64,000 bases of DNA, from assembly GCA_020524525.2 (NCBI GenBank), contig CP129018.1, positions 1,988,115-2,052,114 on the forward strand. Direction: 5' to 3'. Position 1 is the stretch's first letter, and each line of letters starts with the position of its first letter. Source of the stretch: Bacillus tianshenii. GTDB taxonomy: Bacteria > Bacillota > Bacilli > Bacillales > Bacillaceae_N. Shown one piece after another: positions 34,107-43,635 of this stretch. The translations under genes were made by a program, and so were the position numbers. A model generated the notes under the pieces. That model had not been told where the DNA came from. It did no database searches and worked only from the letters and a program-made list of their open reading frames with translations.

Positions 34107-34898
34107 CTATTTCATTTTAAATGCATTTCCTGCTACTTTCTCAACTAAGCCTGGCGCAAGCTGATACAGCTTGGCACCGATATTCATCCAGCGCGGCAAA
34201 TTCACCTCACGCTTCTTATGGACCATTGTACTGATAATCGCCTCAGCCGCTTGTTCAGAAGAAAGCATCCATTTCTTCACATTTTTCACATAATCACCAG
34301 ATGGGTCAGCTTGGGTGAAGAAATCGGTATCGACAGGACCGAAATTGACGGTTGAAACAGTAAGATTTGACTCACTCAACTCTAAGCGCAGACTATTTGT
34401 AAATCCTAATGCGGCATGCTTCGATGCTGCATAACCGCTCGACTTTGGAGTTGCAAGCTTGCCTGCTTGAGAGACAACGTTGACAATCTGACCCGTATCA
34501 GCAGAAAGCATTAAAGGCAGCACCGCTTGTGTACAAGCAATCATGCCAAACACATTGACTTCAAACATCCCGCGAATGTCTGCAAGAGAAGCATTTACAA
34601 CGTCGTCGAAAACACCATATCCTGCATTGTTAACGAGAATATCACAGTTTCCAATTTGCTTTAGAATTTGTGAAAATGTTGCATGAACGGCTTGTTCATC
34701 TGAAACATCGACGGAAAAAGTAAGCGGCTGGACACTTGTTTGGTGCTGAATATATTGAGCAATACTCGTTAATTTATCGAGACGCCTCGCAAGAAGAATC
34801 GGATATGCTCCATGCTCTGCTGCTTTTAATGCTGTTGCCGCGCCAATTCCAGATGAGGCGCCTGTTATGATGATGTTCTTACCTCGCAGGTTTGACAA
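34107..34898 (-). CDS. yqjQ: Short-chain dehydrogenase/reductase, YqjQ-like
   Basis: 263 residues. The NAD(P) site TGASSGIGAATA is at 12-23, the NNAGYG motif near 90-95 and the catalytic Tyr-x3-Lys in SSGYAASKHA near 155. Classical SDR of unknown substrate. It follows the MBL-fold hydrolase gene by 12 bp, matching yqjP-yqjQ of B. subtilis. Confidence 0.88.
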   Translation of the reverse strand: MSNLRGKNIIITGASSGIGAATALKAAEHGAYPILLARRLDKLTSIAQYIQHQTSVQPLTFSVDVSDEQAVHATFSQILKQIGNCDILVNNAGYGVFDDVVNASLADIRGMFEVNVFGMIACTQAVLPLMLSADTGQIVNVVSQAGKLATPKSSGYAASKHAALGFTNSLRLELSESNLTVSTVNFGPVDTDFFTQADPSGDYVKNVKKWMLSSEQAAEAIISTMVHKKREVNLPRWMNIGAKLYQLAPGLVEKVAGNAFKMK

Positions 34899-34910
34899 CC
34901 ACGCTCACCT

Positions 34911-35879
34911 CTATTTCGCTTCATACTTCCAAACTGATTCGCTTTTATCAATTATAATGCCGCCTGCTTCCTCTAGCTGATCAAGCTGACCCGTAGTTTC
35001 TGACATCGTCAAGAACAGCTCTCGTTCATAGACAGCAGGGAACAACACCTTTGAAATTTCAAATGCACTCATCGGTGTACCTTTGAGCATTTCCAACACT
35101 TTTTCAGCACGGCCACGTCGACGTTCAAAGCGACGTTCAAGGAGCGGCCTTACCTTGCGTACTTCCTTTCCGTGACCAGACAAGACAGTTGAGATCTCTA
35201 ATTCAAGACACTTTTTCAAGGAGTCACGATATTGAATTGCTGCGCGCGGACGCTCTGTTTCCCCAAGATACGGCGGTTCCATTAATGGGTTTGAGGAAAT
35301 ATGGCCAATAATATGATCACCACCAAGCAGGACACCATCCTTTTCTCGGTAAAAGACAAGATGACTTTGCGCATGACCTGGTGTTTCAAAGACTTTCCAC
35401 TCATCAAGTGCAGGAAGTACGTCCCCTTCCTTAATTTCTTGCGTTAAAGAAGATTTACAGGAATACTTGCCATTAAAAAAGAGATGAATCCATTTATCAA
35501 CATTTTCCGTTACACCCTGCTGTGGGAGAAACCTTCTAAAGAATTCAACATTATGCGTAGCAAATTTCTCATCACGCGTTAACCACGGTTGATTTCGCCA
35601 ATGACCAATTACTTCAGCATGAGCAGAAAATAAGTGAAGCTGACCGACATGATCAGGATGATGATGCGTTAACACAACTTGTTCGATATCTAATAAATCA
35701 TAGCCAAGCTCATCAAGCTGACTGATAAGTGCCTCACGTGCCTCCGCTGTATTTGGACCAACATCAATGAGCGTTAATTTATCACCCTTTATTAAGTAAA
35801 CATTAACAGGACCAACAGAAAACGGCGTCGGTAATGTTAATTGATAAATATCTTGTGTACGTTGCAACGTCTGAACCAT
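34911..35879 (-). CDS. yqjP: Metallo-beta-lactamase-fold hydrolase, YqjP-like
   Basis: 322 residues. The metal motif THHHPDHVG is at 71-79, with further ligands in GHAQSH and GGDHIIG near 165-190. The C-terminal helical domain (about 240-320) resembles that of glyoxalase II-like/LACTB2-type hydrolases. It probably hydrolyses a thioester or phosphoester; the substrate is unknown. Confidence 0.87.
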   Translation of the reverse strand: MVQTLQRTQDIYQLTLPTPFSVGPVNVYLIKGDKLTLIDVGPNTAEAREALISQLDELGYDLLDIEQVVLTHHHPDHVGQLHLFSAHAEVIGHWRNQPWLTRDEKFATHNVEFFRRFLPQQGVTENVDKWIHLFFNGKYSCKSSLTQEIKEGDVLPALDEWKVFETPGHAQSHLVFYREKDGVLLGGDHIIGHISSNPLMEPPYLGETERPRAAIQYRDSLKKCLELEISTVLSGHGKEVRKVRPLLERRFERRRGRAEKVLEMLKGTPMSAFEISKVLFPAVYERELFLTMSETTGQLDQLEEAGGIIIDKSESVWKYEAK

Positions 35880-35980
35880 TCGTTTAACCTCCGATTATCA
35901 AGTGAATACTGCTTCATATTGTAAAGTTTATCGTTTTTAACGAAGATTGTCATGCTTAAAACATTTCTACGAATTGGTTA

Positions 35981-36010
35981 TTGACATGATTATAAGTTGT
36001 ATTGCATAAT
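35981..36010 (+). promoter_or_regulatory. Sigma-A promoter of the proI transcript
   Basis: TTGACA (35981-35986), an 18-bp spacer and CATAAT (36005-36010). Transcription would begin near 36017, giving a leader of about 280 nt with the T-box element. Confidence 0.7.
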
Positions 36011-36016
36011 AATAAA

Positions 36017-36297
36017 AATAAAACCTATAACTTATTTGAAAATTCACAAAATAATAATATACACGAAACAGCATTGATAAGGATTAGTAGAATCCAACCG
36101 CACACAATATAGAGAATGGAATCCATAGGCTGAAAGATTCCTTTGTGTTGCTTGATTCGAACCTGCCTTTGAGCTGTCAAGGAAACTTGAACGTTTCGCC
36201 TGCGTTATGGGGCTTATAAGTGGACTATTACAGTCAATAAAGGTGGTACCGCGGAACCTTTCCGTCCTTTTTTTACGAAGGACGGAAAGGTTTTTTT
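36017..36297 (+). promoter_or_regulatory. T-box riboswitch controlling proI
   Basis: The T-box sequence AAGGTGGTACCGCGG is at 36240-36254 and is followed by a strong terminator (36255-36297). The leader upstream contains a stem I-like region with AGAGAATGG and GAACCTGCC segments. T-boxes sense uncharged tRNA. The downstream gene makes proline, so tRNA-Pro is expected; CCT codons are present but I could not fold stem I to fix the specifier. The remainder of the 35880-36363 gap holds only the promoter. Confidence 0.88.
36255..36297 (+). terminator. T-box regulated terminator
   Basis: AACCTTTCCGTCCTT and AAGGACGGAAAGGTT form a 15-bp stem followed by TTTTTTT. The 5' arm adjoins the T-box bulge sequence, so pairing with an uncharged tRNA would favour the antiterminator. 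Confidence 0.88.
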
Positions 36298-36363
36298 ATT
36301 TTTCAAGCGAACGTCACCTGCTTGAGCTTTCCAACCTATTTTCCTACATCTGGAGGGATGAAC

Positions 36364-37206
36364 ATGAAACACGAAACAAAACTTGCATTTATCGGTGCTG
36401 GAAATATGGCAGAAGCGATCATTTCCGGCTTGCTGCAGCAGCAATTATATCGGCCTAATCAACTGTTTGTCACAAACCGCAGCAACAAAGAAAAGCTACA
36501 GGCCATGTCAGAAAAATACAAGATTAACGCCACACATGATAAAAAGATGATGCTTCAAGAAGCAAATGTGCTAGTTCTAGCGGTAAAACCAAAAGATGTA
36601 GCTGCGACATTAGATACATTTAAAGCATATATCCGAGCTGATCATGTCATTATTTCTGTCGCAGCTGGTGTTTCAACCTCAACAATTACAGAACTACTCG
36701 ACAAACAAATTGCTGTCGTTCGCTCAATGCCAAATACATCTGCTGCAACAGGCGAATCTGCAACCGCCCTTTCAGCAGGGAGCTATGCAACAAATGCCCA
36801 TCTACAGCTTGCAATTGAATTGTTCGAAACAATTGGTACCGTTTCAGTCGTTGAAGAAGCTGACTTACACGCTGTTACTGGTTTATCTGGAAGCGGTCCA
36901 GCCTACGTCTATTATCTGGTTGAAGCAATGGAGCAAGCAGCGCTCGATCTTGGCCTTGAAGGAGAAACAGCGAAGGAACTGATTCTGCAAACTATTATTG
37001 GTGCCGCTAAAATGCTCCAAACATCCCACAAGTCACCAGAAACATTACGCAAAGAAGTAATGAGTCCAGGCGGTACAACAGAAGCAGGCTTACAAGTGCT
37101 GGCGGATTATGATGCACAAGAAGCAATGATTACATGTATTAAGCGTGCTGCTCAGCGCTCAGAAGAAATGGGTGCGGAGCTAGCACATATCATGTTGAAA
37201 TCATAA
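36364..37206 (+). CDS. proI: Pyrroline-5-carboxylate reductase
   Basis: 280 residues from ATG 36364, with GGAGGG at the right distance; an ATG at 36358 is too close. The Rossmann motif FIGAGNMAEAI is near 8-18 and the C-terminal dimerisation region has the signature MSPGGTTEAGL. It reduces pyrroline-5-carboxylate to proline with NAD(P)H in the cytosol. A T-box leader upstream makes it responsive to proline supply. Orthologue of ProI (YqjO) of B. subtilis. Confidence 0.93.
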   Translation: MKHETKLAFIGAGNMAEAIISGLLQQQLYRPNQLFVTNRSNKEKLQAMSEKYKINATHDKKMMLQEANVLVLAVKPKDVAATLDTFKAYIRADHVIISVAAGVSTSTITELLDKQIAVVRSMPNTSAATGESATALSAGSYATNAHLQLAIELFETIGTVSVVEEADLHAVTGLSGSGPAYVYYLVEAMEQAALDLGLEGETAKELILQTIIGAAKMLQTSHKSPETLRKEVMSPGGTTEAGLQVLADYDAQEAMITCIKRAAQRSEEMGAELAHIMLKS

Positions 37207-37208
37207 AT

Positions 37209-37235
37209 AAAGCGCGGCATTCTTTGCCGCGCTTT
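37209..37235. terminator. Bidirectional terminator between proI and yqjN
   Basis: AAAGCGCGGCA and TGCCGCGCTTT form an 11-bp stem between convergent genes. The plus strand continues ACCTTTTCTTTATTT. Confidence 0.7.
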
Positions 37236-37244
37236 ACCTTTTCT

Positions 37245-38867
37245 TTATTTGAGCATCTCTGTAATCGTGCGTTCTAAAATATCAGGTAATTTTTCAAATG
37301 AGAATTCCATTTCCAGACGCTCTGTCCATTGGTGGGCATCACGACCGAACGGACCGAGGTTCATCACAGGAATATTCAGCTCACGCAACTCCTTCACAGG
37401 CAAGTTATAGCCTCTATCAAACATCGGCATATTACCAATCAATGGTGAAAGTGAGTCTTCTGATTCCTCTAAGCGCACAAAGCTTAAATCAGAAAGTCCT
37501 GCAAAATAATGTTGGTTCTTTAAATCAATTGCATAATTTTCTTTCGTATAATCCATCGCCCACTGACTCATCCGCTTAATATAATCATCATTTCGCGATG
37601 ATACGGCGGGATAATATGGCGGACTATAGTAAAGCACAATGCACGGTGCAAGTTCTCTGCATAGTGATGCTAAGTTTTGCACAAGCTTTACCGTAAAATC
37701 ACGATCGCCAAGGTCCCCACGGTGTGAAGTAACATAATTAAGTCTTCTTTCAATTTCTTCTTCCCCATGCTTTTTCTTTGCATACGCAAGAAGTTCATCA
37801 TAGGTTAAAACCTTTACATTAAATTCCGTCGGCTCATAGGAGGACTGCATGGATGCAAAGCTTCGAGCACTCTGAATAAATTTTTCTTCAATCGATGTGG
37901 CAGCTTTTTTAGCCGAATTCAAAAGTAAAGCCGTCATTTCCTCCATTGTCCGCTCCATCATCATCACATTGTACATTACATTTGCCGAATGCGGAATCTG
38001 CACGGAATATTCTTCTTTCAAATCCCGCTGCATCAGAGCTGTCGGCGGTGGCGTTGTTTCCCCATCTATATTTTCACAGAAATCGGTATTCAGCTCGAGC
38101 GACCTGCTTACTTCTGCGGCCATGTAAGCTGCATTCAAGCCTGCAAACGGTTCTCCAACATGCGTTTCCTTCCCAAAGCAGAAGAAACCAGGTAATGCTT
38201 TTCCGATTGAACCTGTATACACATAAGGATTCGCATCACCAGGATAACGAGCAAACGAAGGCTCAGAATTTAGACATGCCCGATAAGATAAGTTATATTT
38301 TTTAGCAAGCTCTAGTAAGACAGGTACTGCTCCGATCATCCCTGCAGAGTTTGCTTCTTCATCAGGTACTGTAACAAGCAGCACATTGCCGTCAAATTCA
38401 CCATTACATGCTTTTTCAAGCATCGACATTTGCAGCGTAAGCCCTGCTTTCATATCCATCGTGCCACGCCCAAAAAACCATTCGCCGTTTTCCATATCTT
38501 TTTTTACTTGTTCTGGAACAAGCTGTTTATTGTTATAAAACTCCTCTGTTAATTCCTTTGGACGAAAGGCAAGGCTTTTCCAGCTGCCATAATCGTCTAC
38601 CTCCACAACATCAAAGTGGCTGATTAAAATTATCGTATCTTGAACATCTGCTTTACTTTTCGCTAGTGCTGTTACAAAACGCCGACCGTCAGAAAGCGGA
38701 TGTAATGTTACGTGTTCTGGATGCTCTTTGAAATATGGCAAGTCGCTCAGCTGCTTATGTACATATTCTGCAATTGCAACTTCGCCTTCAGAATTTGTCA
38801 TACTTGGATGTTCGACAAGAGCTGTTAGTAGTTCGACAAGTTGTTCTTTTGTTTGCCATTTCCCCAT
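37245..38867 (-). CDS. yqjN: M20-family peptidase, RocB/YqjN-like
   Basis: About 540 residues from ATG 38867; GAGAGGG lies just upstream, inside the longer frame from 38882. Zinc-site motifs are SHFDVVEVDD near 88-97 and GRGTMDMKAGL near 135-145. Length and sequence match RocB/YqjN, a large M20 subgroup linked in B. subtilis to arginine utilisation. The actual substrate is not known. Confidence 0.85.
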   Translation of the reverse strand: MGKWQTKEQLVELLTALVEHPSMTNSEGEVAIAEYVHKQLSDLPYFKEHPEHVTLHPLSDGRRFVTALAKSKADVQDTIILISHFDVVEVDDYGSWKSLAFRPKELTEEFYNNKQLVPEQVKKDMENGEWFFGRGTMDMKAGLTLQMSMLEKACNGEFDGNVLLVTVPDEEANSAGMIGAVPVLLELAKKYNLSYRACLNSEPSFARYPGDANPYVYTGSIGKALPGFFCFGKETHVGEPFAGLNAAYMAAEVSRSLELNTDFCENIDGETTPPPTALMQRDLKEEYSVQIPHSANVMYNVMMMERTMEEMTALLLNSAKKAATSIEEKFIQSARSFASMQSSYEPTEFNVKVLTYDELLAYAKKKHGEEEIERRLNYVTSHRGDLGDRDFTVKLVQNLASLCRELAPCIVLYYSPPYYPAVSSRNDDYIKRMSQWAMDYTKENYAIDLKNQHYFAGLSDLSFVRLEESEDSLSPLIGNMPMFDRGYNLPVKELRELNIPVMNLGPFGRDAHQWTERLEMEFSFEKLPDILERTITEMLK

Positions 38868-39022
38868 AAAAATCCCTCTCATTCGACTAAATTTTCGGAA
38901 TATAATGTTTTCATCTTATCGAATTTTGACTAGTACGTAAAGAGAAACCTTTACGCATGAATTTAAAGATAGACTCATGCTATTGTTAATGTATGAAAAT
39001 TCAATTTGGAGGGTTCTAAAAG

Positions 39023-40039
39023 ATGACTCGAGCATTATTTTCTCCGTATTCAATCAAAAATGTCACATTAAAAAATCGAATTGTTATGTCTCCAATGTGT
39101 ATGTACTCATCAACGGATGAAGGCACCGTCCAAAACTGGCACCTTACCCACTATACTAGCCGTGCTGTCGGGCAAGTAGGGTTAGTGATGATTGAAGCGA
39201 CTGCTGTCACTCAGCAAGGACGAATTTCAAGCCGTGACCTTGGTATTTGGGACGACAGTCAAATTGAAGGACTAAAGCAGTTAACCGACCTCATTCATGA
39301 AAATGATGCAAAAGCAGCAATTCAGCTTGCACATGCTGGACGCAAAGCAACAATTGACGGTGACATTGCCGCACCGACTGCCCTGCCTTTTAATGATGAA
39401 ATGAAAACACCGAAGGAAATGACAACAGAAGACATCACTGAAACAATTCAAGCTTTTCAAGACGGGGCCGTTCGTGCAAAGAAAAGCGGCTTCGATATTA
39501 TTGAAATTCACGGCGCTCATGGCTATTTAATTAACGAGTTTCTTTCCCCTTTATCAAACAAGCGAACCGATCAATATGGTGGAAGTTCAGAAAACCGCTT
39601 CCGCTTCCTAGAAGAAATTATTGAAGCAGTTCAAGCTGTGTGGGATGGGCCTCTTTTCGTACGAGTATCAGCATCTGACCATCATCCTGAAGGGCTATCA
39701 ATTGAAGACCATGTTCTCTATGCGAAAAAAATGAAAGAGCTCGGCATTGATTTAATTGATTGTAGTTCAGGTGCTATCGTACCCGCAACAATTGACGTTT
39801 ATCCAGGCTATCAAGTCCAATATGCTGACAAAATCCGTCACGAAGCAGGAATTGCGACTGGAGCTGTCGGCATGATCACGACAGGCATTCATGCTGAGGA
39901 AATCTTAAAGAACGAACGAGCCGACTTAATCTTTCTTGGCCGTGAACTACTGCGCGACCCATACTGGCCATACCGAGCAGCAAAAGAACTAAATACTGAG
40001 ATTCCAGCTCCGCAACAATACGAGCGTGGCTGGCTCTAA
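39023..40039 (+). CDS. namA: NADPH dehydrogenase NamA (old yellow enzyme family)
   Basis: 338 residues, identical in length to B. subtilis NamA (YqjM). Family features are SPMCMYSS with the FMN-tuning C26, H164/H167-type ligands in [16 protein letters not shown], and the N-terminal [16 protein letters not shown]. It is an FMN enzyme reducing alpha,beta-unsaturated carbonyl compounds, probably for detoxification. TTGGAGGG precedes the ATG. A terminator follows directly. Confidence 0.94.
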   Translation: MTRALFSPYSIKNVTLKNRIVMSPMCMYSSTDEGTVQNWHLTHYTSRAVGQVGLVMIEATAVTQQGRISSRDLGIWDDSQIEGLKQLTDLIHENDAKAAIQLAHAGRKATIDGDIAAPTALPFNDEMKTPKEMTTEDITETIQAFQDGAVRAKKSGFDIIEIHGAHGYLINEFLSPLSNKRTDQYGGSSENRFRFLEEIIEAVQAVWDGPLFVRVSASDHHPEGLSIEDHVLYAKKMKELGIDLIDCSSGAIVPATIDVYPGYQVQYADKIRHEAGIATGAVGMITTGIHAEEILKNERADLIFLGRELLRDPYWPYRAAKELNTEIPAPQQYERGWL

Positions 40040-40043
40040 AAAA

Positions 40044-40082
40044 AGGACGCCCCCTTTCGACAAAATTCGAAAGGGGGCGTTG
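40044..40082 (+). terminator. Terminator of namA
   Basis: GACGCCCCCTTTCGA and TCGAAAGGGGGCGTT form a long GC-rich stem followed by GTCTGTT. The T-run is weak but the stem is very stable. Confidence 0.7.
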
Positions 40083-40244
40083 TCTGTTATAATACAATTT
40101 TAACGTTGTATCAATTTTGTTATATAACTAAAAAATCAAGTATCATAGGGCATTGTGAGGCATATGATATTTGTGTATTAGTCATTTTTTTATAAATTTC
40201 ATAAAATATCCTTATTTCAAACCTGATGATACGTTTGCTTCTTT

Positions 40245-40250
40245 TATAAT
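40245..40250 (+). promoter_or_regulatory. -10 box for the 2-oxoacid oxidoreductase operon
   Basis: TATAAT 44 bp upstream of the start, with CTGATG 16 bp before it as a poor -35. The 254-bp gap 40040-40293 contains no other recognisable element apart from the namA terminator. Confidence 0.4.
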
Positions 40251-40293
40251 AAAAATAAGGGGATGAATTGTTCATTGATGAGGAGGAATAAGC

Positions 40294-41304
40294 ATGTCTA
40301 TCTTACCAAGGAAGAATGAGCTCGGTTTTTTTGAAATACGTTTGGAGTCCATCGGAGGGCTTGGCGCAAATTTGGCCGGTAAAATGCTGGCAGAAGCAGG
40401 GGTACTCGGTCTCGGGTTAAATGGGGCAAACTTCTCTTCTTATGGTTCTGAAAAGAAAGGATCACCTGTTAAAAGCTTTATTCGCTTCTGTGATGCAGAT
40501 ACAGAAATTCGGGCTCATAGTCCAATTATGCAGCCGCATGTTATCGGGGTCTTTCATGAAGCTCTTTATAAAACGATAGATGTTGTAAGCGGCTTACAAC
40601 CTGAAGGCATTGTGCTTGTAAATTCAACACGTGATTTTGATGATATTAAATCTGATCTTAAGCTTGAATACGGAACACTTGCCATTGTCGATGCGTTAAC
40701 CATTGCAGTAGAGGAAAATACGCGTGTGAATACAGCTATGCTTGGCGCCCTTTTCCGTGTATGTGATTTCTTAGACCCAGAAGCGATGCGAAATGTCATT
40801 CGAAAAACATTCGAGAACAAATATCCGCATTTAGTGGATGCCAACGTTCGAACATTCGACCGCGGCTTCAACGAAGTGCAATTTAAAACATATGAAACAC
40901 CTGAAAATGCAAAAGCGAAAGCGTTTACAATGCCTGAGCCACGTTATGGTTATGAAACTCAAGAGATCGGTGGCGTCATTTCAGCTCAAGCAAATAGTAT
41001 TTTCAAAGATTTAAGTGGCTCTAGACAAGGTTTCTTGCCTGCTTTTGACCAAACAGCATGTATTAATTGTGCTCAGTGCGATACGGTTTGCCCTGACTTT
41101 TGTTTTGTCTGGGAAGAAGGAGAGGACAAACGAGGCCGAAAGCAGATGTTTCTTAAAGGAATTGATTATCAATATTGCAAAGGCTGTCTAAAATGCGTGG
41201 AATCTTGTCCAACATCTGCCCTTTCCGACTTACGTGAGCAAATCGGCTATGCCGAACAAAACCGTACACGACAAAACTTCTCATTAACAGGAGGTTTACA
41301 ATAA
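40294..41304 (+). CDS. 2-oxoacid:ferredoxin oxidoreductase, fused gamma and delta-type subunit
   Basis: 336 residues. The N-terminal gamma domain (about 1-190) begins GFFEIRLESIGGLGANLAGKMLAEAG, the pyruvate/ketoisovalerate family signature. The C-terminal part (about 245-320) is a ferredoxin-like domain with two CxxCxxCxxxCP motifs (CINCAQCDTVCP and CKGCLKCVESCP) for two [4Fe-4S] clusters. It transfers electrons from 2-oxoacid oxidation to ferredoxin. AGGAGGA precedes the ATG. Its stop overlaps the next start (TAATG). Confidence 0.9.
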   Translation: MSILPRKNELGFFEIRLESIGGLGANLAGKMLAEAGVLGLGLNGANFSSYGSEKKGSPVKSFIRFCDADTEIRAHSPIMQPHVIGVFHEALYKTIDVVSGLQPEGIVLVNSTRDFDDIKSDLKLEYGTLAIVDALTIAVEENTRVNTAMLGALFRVCDFLDPEAMRNVIRKTFENKYPHLVDANVRTFDRGFNEVQFKTYETPENAKAKAFTMPEPRYGYETQEIGGVISAQANSIFKDLSGSRQGFLPAFDQTACINCAQCDTVCPDFCFVWEEGEDKRGRKQMFLKGIDYQYCKGCLKCVESCPTSALSDLREQIGYAEQNRTRQNFSLTGGLQ

Positions 41305-43598
41305 TGGCGACACTCGAACACAATGTACCCGCTGTAGCGAAAGCAAAACAAAACGTCACTTTTGAATCTGGAAATGAGATGGCTGCACTTGCAGCCGCAC
41401 AAATTAACTATCATTTGATGGGCTATTTCCCGATTACACCTTCTACTGAAATTGCACAGCTGCTTGACCAAATGAAGGCACGCGGCGAGCATGATATTCA
41501 ATTAATTGCAGCAGATGGTGAGCACGGTTCTTCTGGCATTTGTTACGGCGCTTCTGCAGCAGGCGCGCGTGTCTTTAATGCGACGAGTGCGAATGGCTTT
41601 ATGTATATGCTTGAACAGCTGCCAGTCCAATCAGGTACACGCTTTCCAATGGTTATGAATCTCGTTACACGTGCAATCAGTGGACCGCTTGATATTCGCG
41701 GTGATCATTCTGATTTGTACTACGGGTTGAACACAGGCTGGGTCATCCTTACTGCCCGGACGCCACAGGCTGTCTATGACTTAAATATAATGGCCCTTAA
41801 GATCGCTGAGCACTCTGATGTCCGCCTTCCTGTTATTGTCGCATATGACGGATTCTTTACTTCTCATCAAAAACGAAAAGTGCACTATTTCGAAGACCGT
41901 TCCGTTGTCCAAACATTTGTTGGAGAACGTCCAACTGGCTTCGCAAATGCACTGGACTTTGAAAACCCCGTGACGATCGGTGCACACATGGATGGCAATG
42001 ATTTAATTAACAATAACTATCAACAATCAGAAGCACTTTATAAAGCAGGTAAAGTATTCAAAGAAGTGGCAAAAGAATATGCCCTTCTATCAGGACGTCA
42101 ATATCCAATGCTGGATTTGTACCGTATGGAAGATGCAGAAGTCGCACTCTTCCTCTTAAACTCTGCCGCTGAATCAGCAAAAGATGCAGTAGATAAGCTT
42201 CGGGCCCAGGGTGTGAAGGCAGGCGTCATTAGTCCAAATATGATTCGTCCATTCCCTGCTGAAGAAATTCGCGAGGCACTTAAAGATGTAAAAGCATTAC
42301 TTGTAGCTGAACGTGCAGACTCTTACGGCGGAAACGGACCGAACTTAACACACGAGGTGAAATCAGCCCTTCAAGTGGACGCCGAAAACAAAACGATTGT
42401 ATTAAGCCGTGTATTCGGTATCGGTGGAAAAGACTTTTTCACTGAAGATGCAGAAGCCTTTTTCAACCTTACAATCAATGCTGTGGAAAAAGGCTACGCT
42501 GAAAAACCATTTGACTATTATGGCGTCACAACAGGCGACCCTGAAAACCGTTCGCTTAAAGCGATCGAACCGCTTTATGGTGATGCCTACAAAACAGGCT
42601 TAATTAAAGTGGAACAAGATTCCGAAACTCATAAATTAAAAGTAAAAATTCCGCCACTCCGCCAGTTAACGGCAAAACCGAAACGACTTGCTTCAGGTCA
42701 TGGGGCTTGTCCAGGCTGTGGCATTTTCCCTGCACTCGAGCTTTTCTTTAAGGGGATCGAAGGTGACGCGGTCATTTTATTCCAAACAGGCTGTGCCTAT
42801 GTTGTAACAACTGCTTATCCTTATAGTTCACATAAGCAGCCGACCATTCATAACTTGTTCCAAAATGGTCCTGCTACCCTGTCTGGAACGCTTGAAGCAT
42901 TCCTAGAAATGAAGCGCCGCGGTGACGTGAAGGTTTCAGATGATGTGACATTTGTGATGATTACAGGTGACGGTGGAATGGATATTGGGATGGGCTCTGC
43001 AATTGGAACAGCAATGCGTAACCATAAAATGATTTTGCTAGAATATGATAATGAAGGCTACATGAATACTGGTTCGCAAATGTCTTATTCAACACCAATG
43101 GGTCACATGACAAGCACAACAGGAGTCGGCAAGACACAGCAAGGAAAAGCATTTCATCATAAAGACACGCCGCAAATTATGGCAGCAACAAATATCCCTT
43201 ACGTCTTTACTGCAACAGAAGCCTTTCCACAAGACCTCGTAAAAAAAGCAGCAAAAGCGCAATGGTATGCGCAAAATGAAGGACTTGTCTATGGTAAAAT
43301 CTTAATTACATGCCCGTTAAACTGGAAAGCTGAAGACCGTTATGGGAACAAAATTATGGAGCATGCCGTAAACTCTTGCTTCTTTCCGTTATACGAAGTG
43401 GAGCGTGGTGAAACGACGATTACACATAATCCAGAAGCAAAGAAAAAACGTGTACCTCTAAGCGACTGGCTTTCGTATATGGGAAAATCGAAACACCTAT
43501 TAAAAGAACAAAACGCTCCCCTGCTCCAAGAATTTGAAACAGAAGTTGAACGTCGCTGGCAAAAGCTAAAAGCTAAGCATGAAAACCCATATTTATAA
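41304..43598 (+). CDS. 2-oxoacid:ferredoxin oxidoreductase, fused alpha and beta subunit
   Basis: 764 residues. The alpha part (about 1-420) has the YFPITPSTEIAQLL substrate motif and a domain II segment NMIRPFPAEEIREAL. The beta part (about 455-764) has GHGACPGCGIFPAL and the thiamine diphosphate motif GDGGMDIGMGS...EYDNEGYMNTG. Together with the preceding gene it makes a full oxidoreductase that decarboxylates a 2-oxoacid with CoA. Substrate (pyruvate, 2-oxoglutarate, branched-chain) cannot be told. The alpha-beta fusion is notable because the subunits are often separate. Confidence 0.9.
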   Translation: MATLEHNVPAVAKAKQNVTFESGNEMAALAAAQINYHLMGYFPITPSTEIAQLLDQMKARGEHDIQLIAADGEHGSSGICYGASAAGARVFNATSANGFMYMLEQLPVQSGTRFPMVMNLVTRAISGPLDIRGDHSDLYYGLNTGWVILTARTPQAVYDLNIMALKIAEHSDVRLPVIVAYDGFFTSHQKRKVHYFEDRSVVQTFVGERPTGFANALDFENPVTIGAHMDGNDLINNNYQQSEALYKAGKVFKEVAKEYALLSGRQYPMLDLYRMEDAEVALFLLNSAAESAKDAVDKLRAQGVKAGVISPNMIRPFPAEEIREALKDVKALLVAERADSYGGNGPNLTHEVKSALQVDAENKTIVLSRVFGIGGKDFFTEDAEAFFNLTINAVEKGYAEKPFDYYGVTTGDPENRSLKAIEPLYGDAYKTGLIKVEQDSETHKLKVKIPPLRQLTAKPKRLASGHGACPGCGIFPALELFFKGIEGDAVILFQTGCAYVVTTAYPYSSHKQPTIHNLFQNGPATLSGTLEAFLEMKRRGDVKVSDDVTFVMITGDGGMDIGMGSAIGTAMRNHKMILLEYDNEGYMNTGSQMSYSTPMGHMTSTTGVGKTQQGKAFHHKDTPQIMAATNIPYVFTATEAFPQDLVKKAAKAQWYAQNEGLVYGKILITCPLNWKAEDRYGNKIMEHAVNSCFFPLYEVERGETTITHNPEAKKKRVPLSDWLSYMGKSKHLLKEQNAPLLQEFETEVERRWQKLKAKHENPYL

Positions 43599-43603
43599 AG
43601 CTA

Positions 43604-43635
43604 AAAAGGACACTCATCAACGGGTGTCCTTTTAA
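43604..43635. terminator. Terminator after the oxidoreductase operon
   Basis: AAAGGACAC and GGTGTCCTTTT form a stem followed on the plus strand by TTAACG. It overlaps the 3' end of a small minus-strand frame and may work in both directions. Confidence 0.65.

Noticed and set aside
36207-36458. 83-residue plus-strand frame upstream of proI
   Set aside because: It covers the T-box antiterminator and terminator and runs out of frame into proI; it is leader RNA, not a gene.
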